NCBI GenBank assembly: GCA_047614505.1
Contig: JBLHGQ010000118.1
Span: forward strand, 1-9,031
Direction of reading: 5' to 3'
Length of the DNA: 9,031 bases
Source of the DNA: JABDJL01 sp047614505
GTDB taxonomy: Bacteria; Pseudomonadota; Gammaproteobacteria; Xanthomonadales; SZUA-36
Shown here: piece after piece, positions 1 through 4,861 of the stretch
Numbering within the stretch: position 1 is the stretch's first letter
How the letters are laid out: every line of letters starts with the position of its first letter
Translations under genes and position numbers: made by a program
The notes under the pieces: model-generated
What the model was told of the DNA's origin: nothing
The model's input: the letters and a program-made list of their open reading frames with translations, nothing else
Database searches by the model: none

Positions 1-217
1 ATGGTGTGTTTGTTTGTAGGAGCGATGGTGTGTTTGTTTGTAGGAGCGATGGTGCTTGCTGTATGTAGGAGCGATGGTGTGTTTGTTTGTAGGAGCGATG
101 GTGTGTTTGTTTGTAGGAGCGATGGTGCTTGCTGTATGTAGGAGCGATGGTGCGCTTGCGGAGCAAGTGCCATCGCGAAGCTTTTTAGCCATCGCGAATG
201 GCTCTGGTCTTGCACAA
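1..217 (+). repeat. REP-like tandem array (left edge)
   Basis: Seven left half-units, each ending in TGTAGGAGCG and continuing into ATGGTG, lie in tandem at 1-24, 25-48, 49-73, 74-97, 98-121, 122-146 and from 147. Unit lengths run 24, 24, 25 and then again 24, 24, 25, so 1-73 is repeated as 74-146. Only the last unit has a right arm (GCCATCGCGAAG, about 168-180) and can fold into a hairpin. A second right arm follows as the inverted repeat AGCCAT-cgcga-ATGGCT at 187-203. The array may begin outside the window. It lies downstream of the brnA stop. Resemblance to Pseudomonas-type REP elements is by pattern only. Confidence 0.85.
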
Positions 218-253
218 CTCATTACAGCTTCGCCTCAATTGAGGCTTTAACAG

Positions 254-505
254 TTAACCAGTCTTTTGTAGCTCTTCCCGCAAGATCCTGCGCAGGGTCC
301 TGGCATCGACTGGTTTGCTAACCTTGCCCAAGTGCTCGCGCAAGACTTCGTTAATCATGGTTTGATAGCCATACCCGGCCTTTTCTGACCTGTCACGAAA
401 CTCGTCAAGAATTTCATTATCCAGGTGAATAGTGATTCGGGTTTTGCCAGAAAGCTTGATGACTGGCCCTTGCTTACCCTTACTAAAATCGTATTCCTTT
501 TTCAT
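254..505 (-). CDS. brnA: BrnA-like ribbon-helix-helix antitoxin
   Basis: An 83-residue antitoxin that should bind and neutralise the BrnT ribonuclease toxin encoded just upstream and repress the shared promoter. The ribbon-helix-helix fold is visible as a basic strand KTRITIHLD (residues 21-29), a first helix (about 30-43) and a second helix after GYGYQT (44-59), with a charged tail that may contact the toxin. The start codon at 505 lies inside the toxin gene, which ends at 483, so the two overlap by 23 bases. No Shine-Dalgarno is evident before this ATG, so translation is probably coupled to that of the toxin. Toxin-first order is normal for BrnTA. Family assignment is from recognised motifs and pairing. 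Confidence 0.85.
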   Translation of the reverse strand: MKKEYDFSKGKQGPVIKLSGKTRITIHLDNEILDEFRDRSEKAGYGYQTMINEVLREHLGKVSKPVDARTLRRILREELQKTG

Positions 506-761
506 AATATTTAGTTTCGGCTTTACTAGCCTTTCTGGCGGAAATCAGTCGAATCTGATTTTCCTGGTATGTGTAGACAACTACGTAGATTCGATTTGCG
601 TCACCCACTCCTAGTACGAGAAATCTTTGTTCATCAATGGAAGACAAATCCTCTGTAATTATCGAGAGCGGGTCATGAAGAACGGCTTCAACTTCAGAAA
701 GATTGACGCCATGCTTTCTTTGGTTTGCATCGGCTTTGTTCGGATTCCAAGTAATTCGCAT
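483..761 (-). CDS. brnT: BrnT-type ribonuclease toxin
   Basis: A 92-residue toxin of the BrnT family, a RelE-like fold that cleaves RNA and stops translation. Family signatures visible are the N-terminal WNPNKADANQRKHGV (residues 5-19), the acidic DP segment near residue 30, the central strand YVVVYT (59-64) and the C-terminal IRLISARKASKAE (70-82). Length is typical. The ATG at 761 lies only four bases beyond a near-consensus -10 box, so the message is probably leaderless. It is co-transcribed with the overlapping brnA. All family features are present, so the toxin looks intact. Confidence 0.88.
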   Translation of the reverse strand: MRITWNPNKADANQRKHGVNLSEVEAVLHDPLSIITEDLSSIDEQRFLVLGVGDANRIYVVVYTYQENQIRLISARKASKAETKYYEKGIRF

Positions 762-765
762 TTAA

Positions 766-794
766 ATTGTATACATACAATATGCATATGTCAA
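766..794 (-). promoter_or_regulatory. brnTA promoter with overlapping operator
   Basis: On the minus strand there is a perfect -35 TTGACA (plus positions 789-794), a 17-base spacer and a -10 TACAAT (766-771). The -10 lies in a perfect inverted repeat, ATTGTAT-AC-ATACAAT (766-781), and a second short palindrome, ATATGCATAT, covers 780-789. This is the usual layout for autorepression by a ribbon-helix-helix antitoxin. Transcription would start almost at the brnT ATG. No transcript evidence is available. Confidence 0.75.
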
Positions 795-889
795 AGAGTG
801 TCTAACTATTCTGCTTAACTCTGAGGCCTTGAGAAACCGGAAAACCTCTAACAGCTTTGTAAGAGATTGATGCTCATTGAGACACTAAT

Positions 890-1077
890 TGTGGGAGCTT
901 GTGTCTTTTGTAGGAGCGATGGTGTGTTTACCGGGGCATTGGTTTTTTTGTAGGAGCGATGGTGTGTTTGTTTGTAGGAGCGATGGTGTGTTTGTATCGC
1001 AAACACCATCGCGAATGGCTGTTGTCTGGCACTGCATTGACTACTGCTTGTAGGAACCTGGACCACCAGGTGAATTG
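890..1077 (+). repeat. REP-like array with composite double hairpin
   Basis: Left half-units begin at 890 (TGTGGGAGC), 909, 949 and 973. Only the 973 unit is complete: GATGGTGTGTTTG pairs with CAAACACCATC, and GCGAATGGC closes the unit near 1019. It is followed by CTGGCACTGC and a second hairpin, CCTGG-acca-CCAGG, within TGTAGGAAC...GTGAATTGC (1049-1077). The 973-1077 block aligns without gaps to 8229-8333. The rest of 762-1078 holds the brnTA promoter and unremarkable sequence. Confidence 0.85.
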
Positions 1078-1078
1078 C

Positions 1079-1294
1079 TTAGTCTTGCGGCAAAAATTCT
1101 ACTTGTGCGGTTGGAACAATAAAGTTTGAAGTTAATTCTGCGATGACCTTTGCGTCCGGGTCAGGTGCCATCATTAGAAACAATGCAGCAGTCAACACCA
1201 GCGTAGGCTTTAGTATTGAGGCCTCATGAGCAACTCCACTAGAGGCGAAAACCTGACTTTGGTATCTGTTTGAAATGCAATTTTCATTAATCAT
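1079..1294 (-). CDS. Doubtful small hypothetical ORF
   Basis: A 71-codon open frame with no family I recognise. It contains one hydrophobic stretch, LKPTLVLTAALFLMM (about residues 28-42), and an otherwise mixed composition. No convincing Shine-Dalgarno precedes the ATG at 1294. Its stop abuts the REP array at 1077, as several minus-strand TA genes here abut a REP, so it could be the remnant of another module. It could equally be a chance ORF. The stretch 1295-1381 on its upstream side shows nothing else apart from a degenerate REP half (GGAGCCAGGACCAC, about 1368). Confidence 0.25.
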   Translation of the reverse strand: MINENCISNRYQSQVFASSGVAHEASILKPTLVLTAALFLMMAPDPDAKVIAELTSNFIVPTAQVEFLPQD

Positions 1295-1381
1295 GGACAG
1301 ATTATTGCCGGATCAGCCACTGCGAAACACTGTATAAACTACCAGTTTTCGGTCGAAGGTAGCTTTGGGAGCCAGGACCAC

Positions 1382-1428
1382 TGCAGGAGCGATGGTGTGT
1401 TTGCATCGCAAACACCATCGCGAATGGC
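1382..1428 (+). repeat. Single REP-like hairpin
   Basis: A complete copy begins TGCAGGAGC. The stem GCGATGGTGTGTTTGC pairs with GCAAACACCATCGC, closed by GCGAATGGCC. It lies 34 bases upstream of the extended -10 of the exported NTF2-like gene and has the same orientation as every other copy in the window. Confidence 0.85.
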
Positions 1429-1461
1429 CATGGTTTCACACACGGCAATTTTCAAATCAAT

Positions 1462-1506
1462 TGCTATAATCAATTACAAATAAAATTCCTAATAACCCCC
1501 AAGGAG
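1462..1506 (+). promoter_or_regulatory. Promoter and ribosome binding site of the NTF2-like gene
   Basis: TTGCTATAAT contains a perfect -10 TATAAT (1465-1470) preceded by TGC, an extended -10. No good -35 is seen at 16-18 bases, which extended -10 promoters tolerate. The ribosome binding site AAGGAG (1501-1506) is seven bases before the ATG at 1514, and this fixes the start. Confidence 0.65.
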
Positions 1507-1513
1507 AAAAACC

Positions 1514-1963
1514 ATGAAATCATTACTCGCAATTGTTCTTGGCCTGCTACTGGCCCCTACACTACATGCCAACGACAGTCCGGAAGCTTTACAGGAAGCG
1601 TTTATGACCGCTCTGAAAGCCGGAGACGTGGATGGAATTGCAGCTTGCTATACAGAAGACGCCGTCAGCTACGATGTTGGCGTGCAGGTTCTACACGGGC
1701 CTGAAGCGATTTCCGGTTCCTGGGGCGATTTTTTCAAAGCCTATGAAGTGCTCAACGCCAAACTTTACGACAACACCTTAGAAACCCATGGTGATACCGG
1801 TATCGCCTGGGGAGAGTTCAAGTTACATGTGCAACCCAAAGCGGGCGGAGACCCATTCGACATGGTCGGGCGTTTCACCGACGTGTCCCGCAAAGTTGAT
1901 GGATCATATTTGTATGTCCTCGACCATGTTTCCATGGTTCCAGCAGCCCCGGCAGAAGAATAA
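1514..1963 (+). CDS. Exported SnoaL/NTF2-like (DUF4440-type) protein
   Basis: A 149-residue protein with a clear signal peptide: MK, a hydrophobic core LLAIVLGLLLAP and a probable cleavage after LHA (residue 19). The mature part is one NTF2-like cone-fold domain, starting with the helix pair around EALQEAFMTALKAGDVDGIAACY (24-46), then TEDAVSYDVG (47-56) and a long sheet ending in YLYVLDHVSMVP. The DV.GIAA.Y.EDA pattern is typical of SnoaL/DUF4440 proteins. The family includes enzymes and ligand-binding proteins, and no catalytic role can be assigned here. It is monocistronic, REP elements flank it on both sides, and it runs opposite to the TA genes. The strong Shine-Dalgarno suggests efficient expression into the periplasm. 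Confidence 0.85.
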   Translation: MKSLLAIVLGLLLAPTLHANDSPEALQEAFMTALKAGDVDGIAACYTEDAVSYDVGVQVLHGPEAISGSWGDFFKAYEVLNAKLYDNTLETHGDTGIAWGEFKLHVQPKAGGDPFDMVGRFTDVSRKVDGSYLYVLDHVSMVPAAPAEE

Positions 1964-1978
1964 GATTCAAACCGATTT

Positions 1979-2077
1979 GTAGGGGCCTGCGTTATTGTGG
2001 GAGCCTGCGTTTTTTGTAGGAGCGATGGTGTTTGCACGGCAAACACCATCGCGAATCGCTTTGATCTGGCACTAGCC
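1979..2077 (+). repeat. REP-like array downstream of the HI1419/HI1420 module
   Basis: Two short half-units, TGTAGGGGCCTGCG at 1979 and TGTGGGAGCCTGCG at 1997, precede one complete hairpin at 2015-2058. The spacing is 18 bases each time. The complete copy pairs GCGATGGTGTTTGC with GCAAACACCATCGC and is followed by the common right flank CTTTGATCTGGCACTAGCC. It sits in the convergent gap between the NTF2-like gene and the TA pair, where it could also act as a bidirectional transcription barrier. Confidence 0.85.
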
Positions 2078-2119
2078 ATTTTTCAATCAACCCGCCTAAC
2101 CGCATTGTCCATAACAGCA

Positions 2120-2419
2120 TCACTGGTTCGCAATTATCTCCAGTTTCACACCCAGCGCGCTCAGCAACCGTCGAACTGTATCAAAACGTGGCTGAGCACC
2201 CGGCTTGAGCGTCTTGTAAAGGCTCTCCCGGCCGACACCTGCCAAGGTTGCGATATTTGCCACTCCACGCGCCTTCGCCACATCCCGAACAGCGGCAAGA
2301 AAAATATCTGGATCCGGATTTTCAAGTGCAACTGTGAGGTATTCGGCGATAAGCTCTTCATTATCGAGATAATCACTGGCATCAAATGGCGCCAACTTCA
2401 GAGTGTTATCCGTATTCAT
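2120..2419 (-). CDS. HI1420-family antidote protein (HTH antitoxin)
   Basis: A 99-residue DNA-binding antitoxin of the family named after Haemophilus HI1420, the downstream partner of HI1419-type killer proteins. Visible hallmarks are the N-terminal PFDASDYLD (11-19), the EELIAEYL helix, and a helix-turn-helix of the GVANIATLAGVGRESLYKTL type (52-71). The C-terminal LLSALGVKLEI segment (85-95) is also typical. It should bind its toxin and repress at the palindrome at 2731-2746. A Shine-Dalgarno AAGGA lies seven bases before the ATG, inside the 3' end of the toxin gene, and the two frames overlap by four bases. Confidence 0.88.
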   Translation of the reverse strand: MNTDNTLKLAPFDASDYLDNEELIAEYLTVALENPDPDIFLAAVRDVAKARGVANIATLAGVGRESLYKTLKPGAQPRFDTVRRLLSALGVKLEIIANQ

Positions 2420-2724
2420 TGCTTAATCCTTCTTAGTAAACGTGCCAATACTTTGGCTCTCACAATATCCCGTTGTTGGCCGCTTTTGATACCTGCACAG
2501 AGCAAAATGTAGATGACTTTACCTTTGCGAGCGAAATATACCCGGTAGCCCGGTCCGGTATGAATCCGCATTTCTGAGACTCCTTCACCAACCGGCGCAC
2601 AGTCACCAGAGTTACCTCTCTCAACACACCGAATACGTTCCATGATTCGCGCCTTGCCACGCACATCCTTGAGTCGAGAAAACCAGGCATCAAACTCTGC
2701 AGTACGAAGTATTGTATTTATCAC
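2416..2724 (-). CDS. HI1419-family addiction-module killer (RelE/ParE superfamily)
   Basis: A 102-residue toxin of the RelE/ParE superfamily, presumably an inhibitor of translation by mRNA cleavage. Recognisable features are FDAWFSRLKD (11-20), a basic helix with KARIMERI (24-31), the central GVSEMRIHTGPGYRVYF (48-64) and the tail LLCAGIKSGQQRDI (74-87). These match the HI1419 killer-protein pattern. The start at 2724 is GTG. It is chosen because family members begin just before this TAEF-type segment and no ATG precedes it. The predicted -10 box is only three bases upstream, so the transcript is probably leaderless. Confidence 0.87.
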   Translation of the reverse strand: MINTILRTAEFDAWFSRLKDVRGKARIMERIRCVERGNSGDCAPVGEGVSEMRIHTGPGYRVYFARKGKVIYILLCAGIKSGQQRDIVRAKVLARLLRRIKQ

Positions 2725-2727
2725 AAG

Positions 2728-2756
2728 ATTGTATCCTTAAGGATACACAGTAACAA
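2728..2756 (-). promoter_or_regulatory. Promoter and operator of the HI1419/HI1420 pair
   Basis: The minus strand has TTGTTA as -35 (plus 2751-2756), a 17-base spacer and TACAAT as -10 (2728-2733). The perfect 16-base palindrome GTATCCTTAAGGATAC at 2731-2746 covers the spacer and half of the -10, so antitoxin binding there would block RNA polymerase. Confidence 0.7.
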
Positions 2757-2804
2757 GCTGTAAAGAGATCGATTTCGCACTGTATGACAGTGCATCGACA
2801 CTTG

Positions 2805-2914
2805 CCTATTCGCCTAAGGAATATGTCTGAAATACTTGTAGGAACTTGAATCTCTTGTAGGAGCGATGGTGTGTTTGTACCGCAAACACCATCGCGAATG
2901 GCTTTGATCTGGCA
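2805..2914 (+). repeat. Junction repeat J1: conserved 60-base module plus REP hairpin
   Basis: Positions 2805-2864 align without gaps to 3656-3715, with eight differences, all transitions. The shared module contains ATATGTCTGAAATAC and two half-REPs 19 bases apart (2837 and 2856). The second half continues into a full hairpin, GCGATGGTGTGTTTG paired with CAAACACCATCGC, then GCGAATGGC (to 2902) and the right flank TTTGATCTGGCACT. The doc stop codon follows within a few bases. Confidence 0.85.
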
Positions 2915-2918
2915 CTAA

Positions 2919-3320
2919 CTATTCCCCATCCAAATCGAATGGACCTGAACGTTCCTTAATCCAGGCTGCTAAATCTGCTTCATCCATTGTGCTTGTTGCT
3001 ACATCTTTGATAACACATACGGCTTCAACTTCTTCAGCAATTAGTTCCATTCCATTCAACGCAAGAAACACGTCTATTACAGTCAGTGAAATTCGTTTGT
3101 TTCCGTCATTAAAAACATGGTTCTTCGCGAACCCAAAACCATAGCTTGCAGCCAACTCATGAATGGGGGTCTTAGGTTCGTAAGCTATCAAGTTAATTGG
3201 GCGCGCCAGGGTAGACTCCAGCGCGCCCGGGTCACGAATGCCGTGTAAGTCACCGAACTCTTCTATAAGCGCTCGATGAAAATGTATTACATCACTTGCC
3301 ACTAGCCATTCGGGCATCAT
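2919..3320 (-). CDS. doc: Doc-type Fic-fold toxin (death on curing)
   Basis: A 133-residue protein of the Doc family. Classical Doc phosphorylates elongation factor Tu and halts translation. The catalytic loop HVFNDGNKR (residues 68-76) matches the Fic/Doc signature HxFx(D/N)xNKR, with the histidine, phosphate-binding glycine and asparagine, lysine and arginine all present. The N-terminal HRALIEEFGDLHGIRDPGALESTLARP (15-41) is the typical Doc region facing the antitoxin. Length is normal. The ATG at 3320 follows the antitoxin stop with no gap, so translation is coupled. The partner is an AbrB-fold protein rather than Phd, an arrangement seen in some Doc systems. Confidence 0.92.
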   Translation of the reverse strand: MMPEWLVASDVIHFHRALIEEFGDLHGIRDPGALESTLARPINLIAYEPKTPIHELAASYGFGFAKNHVFNDGNKRISLTVIDVFLALNGMELIAEEVEAVCVIKDVATSTMDEADLAAWIKERSGPFDLDGE

Positions 3321-3548
3321 TTATTTGGCAAGTTCGCGCAATGCATTCCTGTAGCGTTTCCTTGTGTGCTCGAACGCTTTCAATTTACGCTCAAAGGAAG
3401 GATCAAAAGGCTGTAGTTGAAGCCCGCCTTCGCAAGCAACTCCAAATAAATAATCCCCTTCTTTTACACGCAGACGAGCCAACTCATCTTTAGGGATAAT
3501 CACCCCAAGTGAACCACCAATTTTCCGAAGTTTCATCACAGCAACCAC
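3321..3548 (-). CDS. AbrB/MazE-type antitoxin of the Doc module
   Basis: A 75-residue antitoxin. The N-terminal half is a swapped-hairpin AbrB/SpoVT DNA-binding domain: KLRKIGGSLGVIIPKDELARL (6-26), then VKEGDYL (28-34). The C-terminal half is charged and helical (FERKLKAFEHTRKRYRNALREL), as expected for a toxin-wrapping tail. The GTG start at 3548 is preferred over the in-frame ATG at 3536 because AGGAGG (plus 3557-3562) lies eight bases before it but 20 before the ATG. It is first in its operon, with a leader of roughly 35-40 bases, unlike the toxin-first modules around it. Confidence 0.87.
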   Translation of the reverse strand: MVAVMKLRKIGGSLGVIIPKDELARLRVKEGDYLFGVACEGGLQLQPFDPSFERKLKAFEHTRKRYRNALRELAK

Positions 3549-3591
3549 AACACCTACCTCCTATAAGACGCTATTTCTCTTACATGCCAGA

Positions 3592-3610
3592 ATTATAACT
3601 TTAGTTATAA
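3592..3610 (-). promoter_or_regulatory. AbrB-Doc promoter and operator
   Basis: A perfect minus-strand -10 TATAAT (plus 3592-3597) sits in an 8-base inverted repeat, TTATAACT-tt-AGTTATAA (3593-3610). No strong -35 is seen at 16-18 bases, so the -35 is left unassigned. The palindrome is the likely binding site of the AbrB-type antitoxin. Confidence 0.6.
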
Positions 3611-3655
3611 GATCGAGTAAAGCGCAAAACTACACACAAAGTGCGCTGACGTTTA

Positions 3656-3757
3656 CCTGTTCGTCTAAGGGATATGTCTGAAATACCTGTAGGAGCTTAA
3701 ATCTTTTGTGGGAGCCTGGGCCTTGTTGTAGGAGCGATGGTGTATTTGCACAGCAAA
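3656..3757 (+). repeat. Junction repeat J2: conserved module plus truncated REP
   Basis: This is the homologue of J1, exactly 851 bases to its right. Half-REPs begin at 3688, 3707 and 3727. The last runs 31 bases (3727-3757) identical to the start of the complete REP at 8229. It then stops in the right arm and continues directly as the truncated winged-helix gene. The missing right arm means this copy cannot form the normal hairpin. Confidence 0.85.
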
Positions 3758-3991
3758 GACCGGACACTCACGGTTTGCCTGGTAACGAACCTGATTGCCG
3801 ACCGGCGTTCGAATCAACAAGCCAGTTGCCGCCAAAAGCTTTAACTCGCGGTGCAAGGAACCTGGCGGGACTTCTGCCAGACGCGCCAACTCCCGCACAT
3901 AGTAACTTTGCTCAGAATGCAGCAGTAACAGCGCAAGGATTCTTCGCCTATACGCACCAAATAGCGTCTCTGCCAGGTTTGTTGAAGTCAT
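3758..3991 (-). pseudogene. Truncated winged-helix (HTH-nucleotidyltransferase type) protein
   Basis: About 78 residues remain of a winged-helix regulator. They include LFGAYRRRILALLLLH (10-25), YYVRELARLAEVPPGSLHREL (30-50), then LLIRTPVGNQVRYQANRECPVF (58-79). This pattern is familiar from proteins in which the winged helix is followed by a MNT-type nucleotidyltransferase domain, where the chain normally continues well past the CPVF-like segment. Here genuine coding stops at position 3757/3758, where the sequence becomes a REP. The frame then runs through repeat sequence to a stop at 3665, adding about 29 meaningless residues. The nucleotidyltransferase part is absent from the window. The original may have been an antitoxin or regulator. 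Confidence 0.75.
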
Positions 3992-4003
3992 TTGATCTTG
4001 TGT

Positions 4004-4041
4004 GTTCTCAATACTGCTACGGTTGTAGCAATTTTGAGAAC
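4004..4041. promoter_or_regulatory. Composite interrupted palindrome before the truncated winged-helix gene
   Basis: Two nested inverted repeats share one centre: GTTCTCAA (4004-4011) with TTGAGAAC (4034-4041), and GCTAC (4016-4020) with GTAGC (4025-4029). Thirteen of the arm bases pair perfectly. It lies 13-50 bases upstream of the winged-helix ATG and immediately downstream of the neighbouring antitoxin stop. It is most likely an autoregulatory operator. A hairpin terminator for the upstream TA pair is less likely because no T-run follows. Confidence 0.5.
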
Positions 4042-4045
4042 ATAT

Positions 4046-4324
4046 TCAAGCAGCGACCCGAACTGTCACACTCAATCCAAGCCTATGTGCCATGTCCACA
4101 AGGCTATCCAGGCGGAACTGGTCAATCTTTCCTTGAAGCAAAGCGCTGACCCGGGGCTGATTAATGCGAAGGATTTCACTCGCCTTTACCTGGGTGAGGC
4201 CATTTGACCGAATTTGTTCAGCTATCTGCATCAACAGCACAGAACGCAGTTTAAGATTCTCAACGCGAATCGGATCATCTTCTAACGCCTCCCAAACGCT
4301 AGTGAATTCTTGGGCTTGGGTCAT
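4046..4324 (-). CDS. XRE-family HTH antitoxin (partner of the Gp49-like toxin)
   Basis: A 92-residue helix-turn-helix antitoxin. The N-terminal WEALEDDPIRVENLKLRSVLL (11-31) is typical of XRE antitoxins paired with Gp49/HigB-like toxins. The HTH spans roughly 34-66 (IAEQIRSNGLTQVKASEIL, then RINQPRVSALLQGK), followed by FRLDSLVDMAHRLGLSVTV (70-88). It should bind the toxin and repress at 4649-4668. A Shine-Dalgarno GAGGA lies eight bases before the ATG, in the last codons of the toxin gene. The gap between the two genes is three bases. Confidence 0.87.
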   Translation of the reverse strand: MTQAQEFTSVWEALEDDPIRVENLKLRSVLLMQIAEQIRSNGLTQVKASEILRINQPRVSALLQGKIDQFRLDSLVDMAHRLGLSVTVRVAA

Positions 4325-4327
4325 TGT

Positions 4328-4642
4328 TTATTTCCTCAATTTTCTGAAAGCCTCACTGGCAATTCGCATATCAAGCAGTCGGGTTCTTCGCGTTTTTTTC
4401 TGAAAAGCGTGCAACACATGTACTGAGCTATTAAAAACCGCAAAAAAGATCACACGAAACTGGCCGTTGTCCCTGACACGCAATTCTTTTACTCCGGTCC
4501 CGATTTGTTGCATGGGCTTCCAGTCAACAGGGTCCAGACCACATTGAATCCTGTGAAGTTGATAACCCACATTACGCTTTACGGAAAGAGGAAAACCCCG
4601 AACGGCGCCTAACGATCGACCGTGAAACTTTATCGTCCTCAT
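4328..4642 (-). CDS. Gp49-like / HigB-type RelE-superfamily toxin
   Basis: A 104-residue toxin resembling phage-derived Gp49-like proteins, a branch of the RelE/HigB superfamily expected to cleave mRNA on the ribosome. Visible features are the N-terminal helix FPLSVKRNVGYQLHRIQCG (17-35), the strand GTGVKELRVRD (48-58), QFRVIFFAVF (61-70), and VHVLHAFQKKTRRT (74-87) with the conserved FxKKT. Length is normal. The ATG at 4642 has no Shine-Dalgarno and lies five bases after a good -10 box, so it is probably read from a leaderless message. Confidence 0.87.
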   Translation of the reverse strand: MRTIKFHGRSLGAVRGFPLSVKRNVGYQLHRIQCGLDPVDWKPMQQIGTGVKELRVRDNGQFRVIFFAVFNSSVHVLHAFQKKTRRTRLLDMRIASEAFRKLRK

Positions 4643-4647
4643 TGAAA

Positions 4648-4676
4648 GTTATATATCTAGTTATATAAATAGTCAA
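4648..4676 (-). promoter_or_regulatory. Promoter and operator of the Gp49-like module
   Basis: The minus strand has -35 TTGACT (plus 4671-4676), a 17-base spacer and -10 TATAAC (4648-4653). An inverted repeat TTATATA-tctagt-TATATAA (4649-4655 and 4662-4668) overlaps the -10 and spacer. The same region also reads as the direct repeat AGTTATATA. It is a plausible autoregulatory site for the XRE antitoxin. Confidence 0.7.
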
Positions 4677-4780
4677 CAACCATGAACAGATTGTTACCCG
4701 GTTGCTGAAAACAACGTGAAGGAAAATTCAGCTTATTACTGTGGGAAGACTGCACATCTGATGCCGCATTAATTATTGGT

Positions 4781-4806
4781 TGTAGGAGCGATTTGTAATC
4801 GCGAAT
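4781..4806 (+). repeat. Minimal REP-like hairpin upstream of the M20 gene
   Basis: TGTAGGAGCGATT-tgt-AATCGCGAAT keeps the family ends but has a short 6-base stem (GCGATT with AATCGC) instead of the long ATGGTG-containing one. It ends 55 bases before the peptidase start. The remainder of 4677-4861 shows no promoter I can defend. Confidence 0.75.
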
Positions 4807-4861
4807 CTTCCCATTATTCCTTATGATGCCTGCTCAGCCTTCGCCAGCCAGGAAAACATTC

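Noticed and set aside
1..146. CRISPR-like short direct repeats
   Set aside because: The repeats are contiguous and alternate in two near-identical forms with no unique spacers. They are REP half-units. The same applies to 8135-8228.
232..245. GCCTCAATTGAGGC palindrome as terminator of brnTA
   Set aside because: Short stem with the T-run on the wrong side for minus-strand transcription. At best a weak plus-strand element.
848..1066. Minus-strand ORF with repeated HHRSYK peptides
   Set aside because: The peptide is a translation of the REP array. Comparable repeat-derived ORFs lie at 56-250 (plus strand) and in the left part of 1765-2079 (minus strand).
2090..2110. Possible integron attC site (GCCTAAC near 2094)
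   Set aside because: No matching GTTRRRY partner at suitable distance, and no such pair at the other module junctions. The repeated elements here carry REP ends, not attC boxes.
1997..2512. Plus-strand ORF of 171 codons
   Set aside because: It starts in a REP and is antisense to the HI1420-type antitoxin and the end of its toxin, whose families are recognisable.
3706..4149. Plus-strand ORF of 147 codons across 3706-4149
   Set aside because: It runs antisense through the truncated winged-helix gene and the XRE antitoxin and starts in a REP; no protein features.
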